Positions 8,755 through 17,566 of a stretch of 64,000 nucleotides of DNA are shown here, piece by piece (the stretch's first letter is position 1; each line of letters begins with the position of its first letter). This DNA is from Thiosulfatihalobacter marinus (lineage in GTDB: Bacteria > Pseudomonadota > Alphaproteobacteria > Rhodobacterales > Rhodobacteraceae). Under the pieces are notes generated by a model that was not told the origin of the DNA, searched no databases, and worked only from the letters and a program-made list of their open reading frames with translations. The translations under genes were made by a program, and so were the position numbers. The stretch lies in contig NZ_JAECRZ010000001.1 of assembly GCF_016019955.1 (NCBI RefSeq), positions 558,001-622,000 on the forward strand, in the 5' to 3' direction.

Positions 8755-9324
8755 CTAAAGATACGGAGGGGTGCAGGCGGAAATGACGATGGCCGGAGCA
8801 TCGGACAGGTTGCGGAAGCGATGCGGCGCGCGGCTGTCAAAGAGATAGGCATCCCCGGCGCGCAGGGTGCGGCTTTCGGTGCCCACGGTTACGTCGATTT
8901 CGCCCGAAACAACGATGCCGCCCTCGTGGGCGTCATGGGCCAGCATGGTGTCGCCGGTGTCGGCACCCGGCTCGTAGCGTTCGTGCAGGATTTGCAGCCC
9001 GTGCGCGCGGGCGTCGCCCACCTGTTTGAGTGTCATGCGCGCGTCACCGCTGGGATAAAGGCGCGAGGTAAGATCGGAAAGGTCATCGGCGCGGAAAAAA
9101 GGCGACGTGCGCGCCGGGCTGTCGGGCTCGAAAAACTCGGCCATGCCAAGGCCAAGCCCCCCCAGGATCTTGCGCAGGCTGGCCACCGACGGGCTGGAGC
9201 GGTTGGTTTCGATCATCGAGATCTGCCCATGCGGCACCCCGGCGGCCTCGGCCAGCTGGCGCTGGGACAGGCGGTGGGCCTGGCGCAGCGCGCGCAGACG
9301 ATTGCCGGTGTCGAACTCTTCCAT
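8755..9324 (-). CDS. XRE-family transcriptional regulator with cupin sensor domain
   Basis: This 189-residue repressor-type protein has an N-terminal Cro/CI helix-turn-helix (RLRALRQAHRLSQRQLAEAA, then ISMIETNRSSPSVASLRKIL) and a C-terminal cupin barrel (GGIVVSGEIDVTVG, GDAYLFDSRAPHRFRNLSD). HTH-plus-cupin regulators sense a small acid or amine with the cupin and control neighbouring catabolic genes. It lies 12 bases upstream of the CoA-transferase gene and divergent from gcdH, so both transcripts are plausible targets. A candidate operator is described at 9360-9417. Confidence 0.88.
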   Translation of the reverse strand: MEEFDTGNRLRALRQAHRLSQRQLAEAAGVPHGQISMIETNRSSPSVASLRKILGGLGLGMAEFFEPDSPARTSPFFRADDLSDLTSRLYPSGDARMTLKQVGDARAHGLQILHERYEPGADTGDTMLAHDAHEGGIVVSGEIDVTVGTESRTLRAGDAYLFDSRAPHRFRNLSDAPAIVISACTPPYL

Positions 9325-9359
9325 CGCGGGCGGGTTTCCTTCAGTGTTGCCGGGACGGT

Positions 9360-9417
9360 TTGACAGATTCTGCCGGGCTGCGCAATTTTTTCCTAGTAAT
9401 GCTCAGAAATTTGCGCA
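9360..9417. promoter_or_regulatory. Candidate gcdH promoter and regulator site
   Basis: TTGACA at 9360-9365 could be a -35 element for gcdH. The half sites TGCGCAATTTTTTC (9379-9392) and GAAATTTGCGCA (9406-9417) form an imperfect inverted repeat in the shared region of the divergent xre and gcdH genes. The link to the XRE-cupin protein is inference from position. Confidence 0.4.
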
Positions 9418-9463
9418 ATAGGACAGGCAAACCGCACAGGGCGTTTTGAAAAGGGGGCGTTTC

Positions 9464-10678
9464 ATGGCCAAGGATCTTGCACCGCAATCCAAACCCGACC
9501 TCGGGTCGTTCAACTGGGACGATCCGTTCCTGCTGGAAACCCAGCTGGAAGAGGATGAGCGTATGGTGCGGGATGCCGCGCGCGCCTATTGCGACGAAAA
9601 GCTGGCGCCGCGTGTCACGGCGGCGTTCGAGACCGAGCACACCGATCCGGAAATCTTTGCCGAGATGGGCGAAATGGGGTTGTTGGGCACCACCATCCCC
9701 GAAGCCTATGGCGGGATTGGCGCGAATTACGTGACCTATGGATTGGTGGCGCGCGAGGTGGAGCGGGTGGATAGCGGCTATCGGTCGATGATGTCGGTGC
9801 AAAGCTCGCTGGTGATGTATCCGATCTATGCCTATGGCTCGGAGGAACAGCGCCAAAAATACCTGCCCAGGCTGGCCAGCGGCGAATGGATCGGCTGTTT
9901 CGGACTGACCGAACCGGATGCCGGATCGGACCCGGCGGGGATGAAGACCGTCGCGAAAAAGACCGATGGCGGCTATGTGCTGAACGGTGCGAAGATGTGG
10001 ATTTCCAACGCGCCGATTGCGGATGTGTTCGTGGTATGGGCGAAATCCGAGGCGCATGGCGGCAAGATCCGGGGCTTTGTTCTGGAAAAGGGCATGACGG
10101 GGCTGAGCGCGCCCAAGATCATGCACAAGGCATCGTTGCGCGCGTCGATCACCGGCGAGATCGTGATGGAGAATGTCGAGGTGGGCGAGGATGCGTTGTT
10201 GCCGGATGTCGAGGGGCTGAAGGGGCCGTTCGGCTGTTTGAACCGGGCGCGCTATGGCATTGCCTGGGGCGCGATGGGGGCGGCGGAATTCTGTTGGCAC
10301 GCGGCGCGGCAATACGGGCTGGACCGCAAGCAGTTCAGGAAGCCGCTGGCGCAGACGCAGCTGTTTCAGCTGAAGCTGGCGAATATGCAGACCGAGATCA
10401 CGCTGGGGCTTCAGGCGGCATTGCGGGTGGGGCGGCTGATGGACGAGGCCAATGCCGCGCCCGAGATGATCTCGCTGATCAAGCGCAACAATTGCGGCAA
10501 GGCGCTGGAGATCGCGCGCCAGTCGCGGGACATGCATGGCGGCAACGGGATCAGCCTGGAATTTGGCGTGATCCGGCATATGGTGAACCTGGAAACGGTG
10601 AACACCTATGAGGGCACGCATGACGTGCACGCGCTGATCCTGGGCCGGGCGCAGACCGGGTTGCAGGCGTTTTTCTGA
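9464..10678 (+). CDS. gcdH: Glutaryl-CoA dehydrogenase
   Basis: This is a 404-residue FAD flavoprotein of the acyl-CoA dehydrogenase superfamily that converts glutaryl-CoA to crotonyl-CoA and CO2. Family-specific residues are visible. [20 protein letters not shown] contains the substrate-binding Arg region, [17 protein letters not shown] the flavin loop, and [20 protein letters not shown] supplies the catalytic Glu in YEGT together with the GCDH-type C-terminus. ATG 9464 is chosen because AAAGGGGG precedes it; an upstream in-frame TTG lacks this. The gene faces the XRE-cupin/CoA-transferase pair, pointing to glutarate (or lysine, tryptophan or heteroaromatic) breakdown. Confidence 0.95.
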   Translation: MAKDLAPQSKPDLGSFNWDDPFLLETQLEEDERMVRDAARAYCDEKLAPRVTAAFETEHTDPEIFAEMGEMGLLGTTIPEAYGGIGANYVTYGLVAREVERVDSGYRSMMSVQSSLVMYPIYAYGSEEQRQKYLPRLASGEWIGCFGLTEPDAGSDPAGMKTVAKKTDGGYVLNGAKMWISNAPIADVFVVWAKSEAHGGKIRGFVLEKGMTGLSAPKIMHKASLRASITGEIVMENVEVGEDALLPDVEGLKGPFGCLNRARYGIAWGAMGAAEFCWHAARQYGLDRKQFRKPLAQTQLFQLKLANMQTEITLGLQAALRVGRLMDEANAAPEMISLIKRNNCGKALEIARQSRDMHGGNGISLEFGVIRHMVNLETVNTYEGTHDVHALILGRAQTGLQAFF

Positions 10679-10698
10679 AGGCTATGTCGACTTATGCG

Positions 10699-10756
10699 CC
10701 GGATCGCATGCGATCCGGTTCGCGCCCGACCCCGCCCCCCAGGGCGGGCGCGAACC
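10699..10756. repeat. Nested perfect palindrome and inverted repeat after gcdH
   Basis: CCGGATCGCATGCGATCCGG at 10699-10718 is a perfect 20-bp palindrome. It shares its last two bases with GGTTCGCGCCCG (10717-10728), which pairs perfectly with CGGGCGCGAACC (10745-10756) over a 16-base loop. The two folds are mutually exclusive at the junction. This could be the gcdH transcript end or a REP-like element. An imperfect palindrome, CGTAAATACGTTACG (10766-10780), lies between it and the next gene and may be an operator. Confidence 0.6.
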
Positions 10757-10842
10757 TCTGCTGCGCGTAAATACGTTACGTCGTACTTGCGTGAAAATGC
10801 GAGCCTCGCGCACCCTGATCCTGACTTCAGGGGAGGTGTGCC

Positions 10843-12006
10843 ATGCTGGGATTTGACGCGATCACGTCGGGCGATCTGTATTTCAACGACACGCACCACA
10901 TGCTGCGCGCACAGCTGCGCCGGTTCGTGGCCGAAGAGATCAAACCCTATGCCGATCAATGGGAAATTGACGGGCTGACGCCGCGCGCATTGTTGCGGCA
11001 GATGGGGGAGTTGGGATTCCTTGGTATCCGCTATCCAGAGGCCTTTGGCGGCTCGGACATGGATCAGATGGCCTCGGTTGTGTTGGCCGAGGAGCTGGGG
11101 CGCTGCACCTATGCCGGCGTGGCCATCACGGCGCTGGTGCATACGGACATGGCCTCGGTGCACATTTTCAACGCCGGGAGCGCGGCGCAGAAGGCCGCGT
11201 GGCTGCCGCGCTGCATTGCGGGCGAGGTGATCACGGCGGTGGCGGTGACGGAACCGGGGGCCGGTTCGGATGTGAAGGGCATCCGCACAACGGCGCGACG
11301 GGACGGGGATGTGTTTGTTCTGAACGGTACAAAAATGTTCATTACCAACGGGGTACACGGCGATCTTTACTGTGTGGCGGCCAAGACCGGGGGCGAGAGG
11401 GCAAGCCAGAGCGTGACCATGTTTCTGGTGGAGAAGGGCACGCCCGGTTTCACCGTGTCGCGGGCGCTGGACAAACATGGCTGGCGCAGTTCGGATACGG
11501 CGGAGCTGTCGTTTGCGGATGCGCGGGTGCCCGCGGAAAACGTGCTGGGGGTCGAGGGGCGCGGATTTTACGAGATCATGAAGAATTTCCAGAACGAGCG
11601 GCTGGTTCTGGGGGCGATGTGTCTGGGAGAGGCGCAGGCGGCGATGGAGATGACGCTGGACTATCTGCGCGCCCGATCGGCCTTTGGGGCGCCGTTATGG
11701 GAGAAACAGGCCATTCGCCAGCGCATGGCTGCGCTTGCGGCGCGGATCGAGGCAGCGCGGCACCTGGTCTACGGGACGGCGGCGCGCGCCGCAAAGGGGG
11801 CGGACGTGGTGCGCGAGGTGTCGATGATCAAGGCGCTGTGTGGCGAGCTGGTGAACGATGTGATGTATGCGTGCGTTCAGTTCCACGGCGGCATGGGGTT
11901 CATGCGCGAGAGCCCGATCGAGCGCATGGCGCGGGATGCGCGGGTGCAAAGCATCGGAGGGGGCGCCACCGAAGTGATGCTGGAAGAGGTGGCCAGGCGG
12001 CTTTAG
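10843..12006 (+). CDS. Acyl-CoA dehydrogenase (isovaleryl/long-chain-like subgroup)
   Basis: This 387-residue FAD enzyme oxidises an acyl-CoA to the 2-enoyl-CoA and passes electrons to ETF. AVTEPGAGSDVKGIRTTA and NGTKMFITNG are the flavin- and substrate-binding blocks. The C-terminus reads IGGGATEVMLEE rather than the YEGT type, and NFQNERLVLG holds a Glu where isovaleryl- and long-chain enzymes keep their catalytic base. So it probably belongs to that subgroup, not to GcdH. AGGGGAGG lies upstream of ATG 10843. Its stop overlaps the convergent hyuB stop by 4 bases. It may dehydrogenate a CoA-bound ring-cleavage product; this is inference. Confidence 0.88.
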   Translation: MLGFDAITSGDLYFNDTHHMLRAQLRRFVAEEIKPYADQWEIDGLTPRALLRQMGELGFLGIRYPEAFGGSDMDQMASVVLAEELGRCTYAGVAITALVHTDMASVHIFNAGSAAQKAAWLPRCIAGEVITAVAVTEPGAGSDVKGIRTTARRDGDVFVLNGTKMFITNGVHGDLYCVAAKTGGERASQSVTMFLVEKGTPGFTVSRALDKHGWRSSDTAELSFADARVPAENVLGVEGRGFYEIMKNFQNERLVLGAMCLGEAQAAMEMTLDYLRARSAFGAPLWEKQAIRQRMAALAARIEAARHLVYGTAARAAKGADVVREVSMIKALCGELVNDVMYACVQFHGGMGFMRESPIERMARDARVQSIGGGATEVMLEEVARRL

Positions 12007-13739
12007 CCGCGCAGGCGGGCGGTTTCCGTAGCATCGATTTCAGGCGGGGTGCCGGTGAGGGCGACACCAAAGAGCTCGCGCGCCTGATCGGGCGTGTAGC
12101 GGCCAAGGCGCACGTCTTCGCACACGGCCTGGGGCGGGCGGGTGAGCGGATCGCCATAGCCGCCGCCGCCCGGTGTACGCACATGCACGCGGTCGCCCGC
12201 GCGGAGCGGGATGTCCTGTTCCTTGGAGAGATGCGGCGGCGTATGGGGCTGGCCGTTGCGCGTGACGGTCACGCGGTTCACGCCGCCATCCGCGCCGCCC
12301 AGAACGCCCTGCGGGCCAAAGCGGCCGTGATCCATCACGAAACTGGCCAGCGCCGTGCCCCGGCGCAGTTCGACCTCGTAATCAATGCCGAAGCCACCGC
12401 GATGACAACCCGCGCCGCCCGAGCCTTCGTGCAGGGCGTAGCGGTGGTAGAGCACCGGAAAGGCCTGTTCCATGATCTCGACCGGGGGGGCCTTGGAAAT
12501 GCCGATGGTGGAGCAGCCGTTGGAAAGGCCGTCATGGGTGGCGTTGCCGCCGTAACCGCCACCGGAAATCTGGTACATGACAAAATCGCGCCCGCGCGCC
12601 GGGTCATGGCCGCCAAGGGCGAAATTGCCGCTGGTTCCGGCTGGCGCGGCGGTGACACGATCGGGCAGGGCGGGGACGAGCGCGGCAAAGACCGCTTCGG
12701 CAATGCGTTGCGAAACTTCGGCGGCGCAGCCCGAGACCGGGCGGGGGTAATGGGCATCCAGAAAGGTGTTTTCGATGCCTCTGACGCGCAGCGGTTCGAA
12801 CGCCCCGGCGCTCATCGGGACTTCGGGGAAGATGTGGCGCATGGCAAGATAGACCGCCGACAGGGTTGTGGCGCGCACCGAGTTCATCGGGCCCATGCAG
12901 GGCGGGCTGGATCCTGCGAAGTCGAACACCAGATCGGGGCCGTCGCGGAACACGGTCAGATTGATCGCGAGCGGTTCGTTGACCACGCCGTCGCTGTCGA
13001 TCCAGGCGGTCGCGCTGTGGCGGCCCCGGGGGATGTCGGCGATGAAGGCGCGCATCTGGGTGGCGGCGCGGCGGCGCAATTCGGCAATGGCCTGGGCCAC
13101 GTCGTCGTCGCCGTAGCGATCCATCAGCGCGTTCAGGCGGTCTTCGCCCACCAGCAGCGCGGCGGCCTGGGCCTGAACGTCGCCGATACGCTGATCGGCC
13201 ACGCGGATATTGGAACAGATGATGGAAAAGATTTCGCTGTCCAGTTCGCCCTGTTTGAACAGGCGCACCGGGGGCAGGCGCAGCCCTTCCTGTTCCACCG
13301 CCGTGGCCGAGGCCGAAAACCCGCCGGGCACCGCGCCGCCGGTGTCGGGCCAGTGGCCGGTATTGGAGAGCCAGCAGAACAGTTTGCCGCCGCGATAGAA
13401 GGGTTTGGCAAAGCGCACATCCATCAGGTGCGTGCCGCCCAGATAGGGATCGTTGACGATATAGATGTCACCGGGTTGCGGTGGTGGGGTCTTGCCGTTT
13501 GCGATGCGCTCGATCAGCACGCGGGTGGAATATTGCATGGTGCCCACGAAGACGGGCAATCCGCCCGCGCCCTGCGCGATCAGCGCGCCATCGCGGGCGG
13601 CATAGATACCGTCGGAGCGGTCATTGGCCTCGGCGATGACGGGGGAGAAGGCGGCGCGCGAAAATGACAGGTCCATCTCGTCGCAAACCTGTTGCAGCCC
13701 GGCCTGGATGACGGTGAGGGTGATGGGATCAAGGGTCAT
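12003..13739 (-). CDS. hyuB: Hydantoinase/oxoprolinase subunit B
   Basis: This is a 578-residue HyuB-family protein. N-terminal LDPITLTVIQAGLQQVCDEM, NDPYLGGTHLMD (the family metal/substrate loop), TAAPAGTSGNFALGG and the C-terminal TPGGGGYGDP are diagnostic. With HyuA it forms an ATP-dependent amidohydrolase or carboxylase of the N-methylhydantoinase, 5-oxoprolinase and acetophenone/acetone carboxylase superfamily, typically opening a cyclic amide. Its ATG lies inside the hyuA 3' end (11-base overlap), showing translational coupling. In this island a lactam produced by ring hydroxylation and reduction would be a natural substrate; that is inference. Confidence 0.92.
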   Translation of the reverse strand: MTLDPITLTVIQAGLQQVCDEMDLSFSRAAFSPVIAEANDRSDGIYAARDGALIAQGAGGLPVFVGTMQYSTRVLIERIANGKTPPPQPGDIYIVNDPYLGGTHLMDVRFAKPFYRGGKLFCWLSNTGHWPDTGGAVPGGFSASATAVEQEGLRLPPVRLFKQGELDSEIFSIICSNIRVADQRIGDVQAQAAALLVGEDRLNALMDRYGDDDVAQAIAELRRRAATQMRAFIADIPRGRHSATAWIDSDGVVNEPLAINLTVFRDGPDLVFDFAGSSPPCMGPMNSVRATTLSAVYLAMRHIFPEVPMSAGAFEPLRVRGIENTFLDAHYPRPVSGCAAEVSQRIAEAVFAALVPALPDRVTAAPAGTSGNFALGGHDPARGRDFVMYQISGGGYGGNATHDGLSNGCSTIGISKAPPVEIMEQAFPVLYHRYALHEGSGGAGCHRGGFGIDYEVELRRGTALASFVMDHGRFGPQGVLGGADGGVNRVTVTRNGQPHTPPHLSKEQDIPLRAGDRVHVRTPGGGGYGDPLTRPPQAVCEDVRLGRYTPDQARELFGVALTGTPPEIDATETARLRG

Positions 13740-15792
13740 GGCGGGGGCCTATGGTGATGATGAGGTTGCCGTCGCGATCCGCCTGTGCGCGATCGCCCGG
13801 TTCGATCAGGACGGTGGTGTCCATCTGATCGAGAATGGCCGGACCGGTGAGTGCGAAGGCCGCGGGCAGGTGTTCGCGGCGATAGATCGGCGTGTCGTGC
13901 CAGGTGCCGTCAAAGAACACGGGCCGGGCGCCGGTCCGGGCCTGATCCAGCGAGGGCTTGCGCGCCGCCGGATCCAGCAGGGCAGAGAGATCCAGCGCGG
14001 CGCGGGTGCCGATGACCGAGGTGTTCACATTGACCACATTGGCGCGGATCGTATCGAGCCGCACGCGGAACCGGTCAAAATAGGCTTTTTCGAACAGCGA
14101 TTGCAGCGTGGCGCGATCGGGGTCGGGATCGGAGAGGGGCACGCGCAGCAGGTGGGTCTGGCCGATGAACTGCATGTCCAGCGAATAAAGCTGGCGGGTT
14201 GCGCTGATGGCGATCCTTTCCTTGGCGATCAGGCGCGCGCCCTCGTCGGCCTGTTCGCGCAGGATGGCGGCAATGCGGCCAGGCTCCAGCGCATCAAGCG
14301 GCGTGTTGATGGTGCGCACAAAGTCGTGGCGCAGATCGGCGACAACGCAGCCGATGGCGTTGGTGATGCCGGGGCGGGCCGGGACAAGCACGCGGGGAAT
14401 GCCCAGTTCGCGAGCCAGTGCACAGGCGTGCAACGGTCCCGCGCCGCCAAAGGCGAACAGCGCGAAATCGCGCGGATCGGCGCCCAGCGAGATCGAGACC
14501 ATGCGGATGGCGCCGGCCATTTTCATGTTGGCCACACGGATCACGGCATCTGCGGCATCGGTGGCGCAGAGGCCAAGCGGCTGGCCCAGTTTCCGGTCAA
14601 ATATCTGTGCGATGTCGGGCGCGCCGATACCGCCGTCGATGGTGTTGAGCCGGGAGGGATCGAGCCGCCCCAACAGCAGGTTGGCATCCGAAATGGTCGG
14701 GTTGGTGCCGCCCTTGCCGTAACAGATCGGCCCCGGTGTGGCGCCGGCGCTGTCGGGACCGACTTGCAGCAGCCCGGCGGCGTTGACCCGCGCGATGGAC
14801 CCGCCCCCGGCGCCCACGGTGCGCACATCGACCATGGGCACATGGATCGGCATGGCGTATTCCACCTCGATCTCGTTGGAGACCGCCGGTTCGGCATCGC
14901 GGATCAGGGCGACATCGGTGGACGTGCCGCCCATGTCATAGGTGATCAGGTTCTCCAGCCCGGCGCGCCGCCCGGTATAGGCGGCGGCCATCACGCCCGA
15001 GGCGGGACCGGACATCACCGTCTTGGCCGCTTCGCGCGAGACATGCGCCGCGCTGACCATGCCGCCATTGCCGTTCATCACCAGCAATTCGCCGCTGTAG
15101 CCACCGCCGGACAACTCGTCGACAAGGCGGCGGATATAGCGATCCAGCAACGGCTGAACGGCGGCATTGGCCGCGGCTGTCACGCCGCGTTCAAACTCGC
15201 GGCTTTCCGACAGGAGCGCATGGCCCAGCGTGATGTGATCGTTGGGCCAGAGTTCCCGCAGGATTTCGGCGCTGCGCAATTCGTGGACGGGGTTTGCATA
15301 GGCGTGCAGGTAATGCACGACGACCGAGACACAGCCCGCGCTTAGCAGGGCCTGCGCCGCGCCGCGCAGGGCGGTTTCGTCCAGCGGGGTGACGACCTGC
15401 CCGCCGGCATCCATGCGTTCGGGCACCTCCAGACGCAGATCGCGCGGGATCAGGGGGGTGAATTGCCCGGTCATGCCATAGGCCTGTGGGCGCGTGCGCC
15501 GGCCCAGTTCCAGGATGTCGCGGAATCCGGCCGTGGTGATCAGCCCGGTGCGCGCCAGCTTGCGCTCCAGTACGGCATTGGTGGTGGTGGTGGTGCCATG
15601 CACGATCAGGTCCAGCGCGGCGAGGTCGATTTCGGCGGTGGACAGCGCGTGCATCACGCCAAAGGCCTGATTGTCGAGCGTGCTGGGCACCTTGGCCAGC
15701 CGGACGCGGCCCCGGGCCGGATCCAGCGCCACCAGATCGGTAAAGGTGCCCCCCACGTCGACACCGACCACCGCGCCCCGAGAATCGCCCAT
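13729..15792 (-). CDS. hyuA: Hydantoinase/oxoprolinase subunit A
   Basis: This is a 687-residue ASKHA-fold ATPase subunit. VGVDVGGTFTDLVALD at the N-terminus is the phosphate-1 motif. YDMGGTSTDVALI is the second phosphate motif. GAGGGSIARVNAAGLLQVGP, GATPGPICYGKGG and FAFGGAGPLHACALARELG are HyuA blocks. ATG 15792 is chosen because AGGGGA lies 6 bases upstream; longer in-frame starts add only unconserved residues. It is the first gene of a hyuA-hyuB operon divergent from the Tat-type binding protein and Liv genes, implying that the imported compound or a product of it is a cyclic amide. Confidence 0.92.
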   Translation of the reverse strand: MGDSRGAVVGVDVGGTFTDLVALDPARGRVRLAKVPSTLDNQAFGVMHALSTAEIDLAALDLIVHGTTTTTNAVLERKLARTGLITTAGFRDILELGRRTRPQAYGMTGQFTPLIPRDLRLEVPERMDAGGQVVTPLDETALRGAAQALLSAGCVSVVVHYLHAYANPVHELRSAEILRELWPNDHITLGHALLSESREFERGVTAAANAAVQPLLDRYIRRLVDELSGGGYSGELLVMNGNGGMVSAAHVSREAAKTVMSGPASGVMAAAYTGRRAGLENLITYDMGGTSTDVALIRDAEPAVSNEIEVEYAMPIHVPMVDVRTVGAGGGSIARVNAAGLLQVGPDSAGATPGPICYGKGGTNPTISDANLLLGRLDPSRLNTIDGGIGAPDIAQIFDRKLGQPLGLCATDAADAVIRVANMKMAGAIRMVSISLGADPRDFALFAFGGAGPLHACALARELGIPRVLVPARPGITNAIGCVVADLRHDFVRTINTPLDALEPGRIAAILREQADEGARLIAKERIAISATRQLYSLDMQFIGQTHLLRVPLSDPDPDRATLQSLFEKAYFDRFRVRLDTIRANVVNVNTSVIGTRAALDLSALLDPAARKPSLDQARTGARPVFFDGTWHDTPIYRREHLPAAFALTGPAILDQMDTTVLIEPGDRAQADRDGNLIITIGPRHDP

Positions 15793-16196
15793 GCCAGTCC
15801 CCTGTTGCCGAATTTGTTTGTGTGCGAATGATGTCTGCCCGGCGCCCCGTCTGTCAATCCACGCAGCGCCCTGTCCATACGGCTTTGGGGGCATCGGGCG
15901 GCGTGACGGATGATTGATGTCGATCAGGGTGTGTGGCTTTGGTTGCGGCGTTGATACGCGTGCAAACCGGCGTGCCGGGCCCGGCCACGCCGCATCGCCG
16001 GGCGGCGCTTTTGCAGGCAACTCTTGCCATGTTCATGATTTATTACACATTTTTCGCGCTTTGGTGGCTTGCATCGCGGCGCGGTCTTTGAAAAAAGACC
16101 TTCCCTCTGGACACAAGGCCGGTTCGTTTGCACTCTAACAACAGCAAAGAGACCGGAAAACGGCCCGTCCTGCCACACCGACAAGGGGGAATTTCC
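15793..16196. other. Divergent hyuA / binding-protein intergenic region with GAAA-loop hairpin
   Basis: There is no convincing gene in these 404 bases. They must hold promoters for both directions. GGTCTTT (16083-16089) pairs with AAAGACC (16094-16100) around a GAAA tetraloop, about 100 bases before the binding-protein ATG. This suggests a structured 5' leader. I could not identify a confident -35/-10 pair. Confidence 0.4.
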
Positions 16197-17480
16197 ATGA
16201 CCAAATCCAACAAGACACCCACCCGGCGCGAGGCGATGAAGACGCTGGCGCTTGGGGCGGGGGCCGCGAGCCTGCCGCTTTGGGCGCGCTATGCCGGGGC
16301 GCAAAGCAGTGCGCCGATCCGTATCGGTTTCCAGGTGCACCGCACCGGGATCGGCGCGGCCTACGGGCGCTGGTATGACCGTACCACCACCGCCGCGGCG
16401 GCGCTGATCAACGAAGGGGGCGGCATCAACGGGCGCCCGGTGGAGATCATCGCCGAGGATGATGGCACCGATCCCAAGCGCGGCGCCGAGGTGGTGGAGA
16501 AATTTGCCACCCAGTACAATTGCGATATCGGGTTCGGTACCCTGTTTTCGCATGTGGTGATCGGCTCGGCCCCGCGCGCGGGCGAGCTGAAGCTGCCCTA
16601 TTTTGTGGTGTCCGAGGGGCATCACGTGGCCAGCGGCATGTTGAACCGCTATACGCTGCAACCGGGCATCACCGATGTGAAAAGCCAGGTTCAGGCGATG
16701 GCGCCGTTCGTGGCCAACACGCTGGGCAAGAAGGTGACGATGATCTTCCCGGATTTTGCATTCGGCCATGATCACCGCGACTATTTCACCGCCGCGATCG
16801 AGGCGCAGGGCGGGCAGGTTCTGGAACATATTGCCATTCCGCCGACGGAAACCTCTTTTACCAAGTATTTCCCGAAAATCCCGCGCGATACCGAAGTGAT
16901 CTATCATGTGATGGTGGGGCCGGCGGTGCTGACCTTTGTGAAGGAGCTGGGCGAGTTCTTTGGCCCCCAGCGGCCCGAGATGTTCGGCTTTATCGACAGT
17001 CTGGAAGCGGTGGACATTTCCAGCCCGGGGCTGGAATTTCTGGAGGGCACTTATTTCTGGGAAGGCAACCCGCGTCAGGCGCAGGCGGACCAGTCGCCCT
17101 ATGACGCGTTCTATCGCGAACGTGTCGGGGTGGATGCCAATGGCGCCTCGGTGGACGATGCCAGGGATGTGTCCACCTATTCCCATATGTTCGGCTGTTG
17201 GGAAACGCTGCATGTGGTCAAGGCCGGGATGGAGGCCGCCGGATATGCCGGGCCGCAGGACCGCGCCAGCCTGATCGAGGCGGTGGAGGCGATGACCGAC
17301 ATGCCCCATTCCAATGCCCATCCGCAGGGCGCCAAGCTGTTCAACGGCAAGACGCACCAGGTGTTCGGGCATCAGTATATCACCAAGGTGACGGGCGGAA
17401 AGCTGTTGCTGGTGCATACCACGTCGATCGAGGACACGCTGTATCCTGACGAGGCGGATTACACCACGCAGGCGTTCTAG
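16197..17480 (+). CDS. Tat-exported ABC substrate-binding protein of the Liv-type importer
   Basis: This is a 427-residue type I binding protein. Instead of a Sec leader it has a twin-arginine signal, TRREAMKTLALGAGAASLP, with cleavage likely after YAGAQ at about residue 37. The mature part starts IRIGFQVHRTGIGAAYGRWYDR and contains EGGGINGRPVEIIAEDDGTDPKRG, typical of LivK, urea and amide receptors. AAGGGGGAA lies upstream of ATG 16197. Tat export means folding before secretion, unusual for this class. The gene heads the livHMGF operon and is separated from it by a hairpin, so it should be made in excess over the permease. Confidence 0.9.
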   Translation: MTKSNKTPTRREAMKTLALGAGAASLPLWARYAGAQSSAPIRIGFQVHRTGIGAAYGRWYDRTTTAAAALINEGGGINGRPVEIIAEDDGTDPKRGAEVVEKFATQYNCDIGFGTLFSHVVIGSAPRAGELKLPYFVVSEGHHVASGMLNRYTLQPGITDVKSQVQAMAPFVANTLGKKVTMIFPDFAFGHDHRDYFTAAIEAQGGQVLEHIAIPPTETSFTKYFPKIPRDTEVIYHVMVGPAVLTFVKELGEFFGPQRPEMFGFIDSLEAVDISSPGLEFLEGTYFWEGNPRQAQADQSPYDAFYRERVGVDANGASVDDARDVSTYSHMFGCWETLHVVKAGMEAAGYAGPQDRASLIEAVEAMTDMPHSNAHPQGAKLFNGKTHQVFGHQYITKVTGGKLLLVHTTSIEDTLYPDEADYTTQAF

Positions 17481-17495
17481 GCGCCGCACCACAGG

Positions 17496-17520
17496 CCCGG
17501 CCCACATAAACTGGGCCGGG
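17496..17520 (+). promoter_or_regulatory. Intercistronic hairpin between binding protein and permease genes
   Basis: CCCGGCCCA (17496-17504) pairs perfectly with TGGGCCGGG (17512-17520) over a 7-base loop, 15 bases after the binding-protein stop; the next gene starts at 17567. No T run follows. Such hairpins commonly protect the upstream message or cause partial termination. Confidence 0.6.
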
Positions 17521-17566
17521 TAAAACACTGAGATAGCTGGAATTTCAGGCGAGGCGGGGGCAATTC

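Noticed and set aside
11199-13667. 822-codon + strand frame across the acyl-CoA dehydrogenase and hyuB genes
   Set aside because: It crosses two convergent real genes, has no ribosome site or recognisable domain, and is Gly/Arg/Ala-rich shadow sequence.
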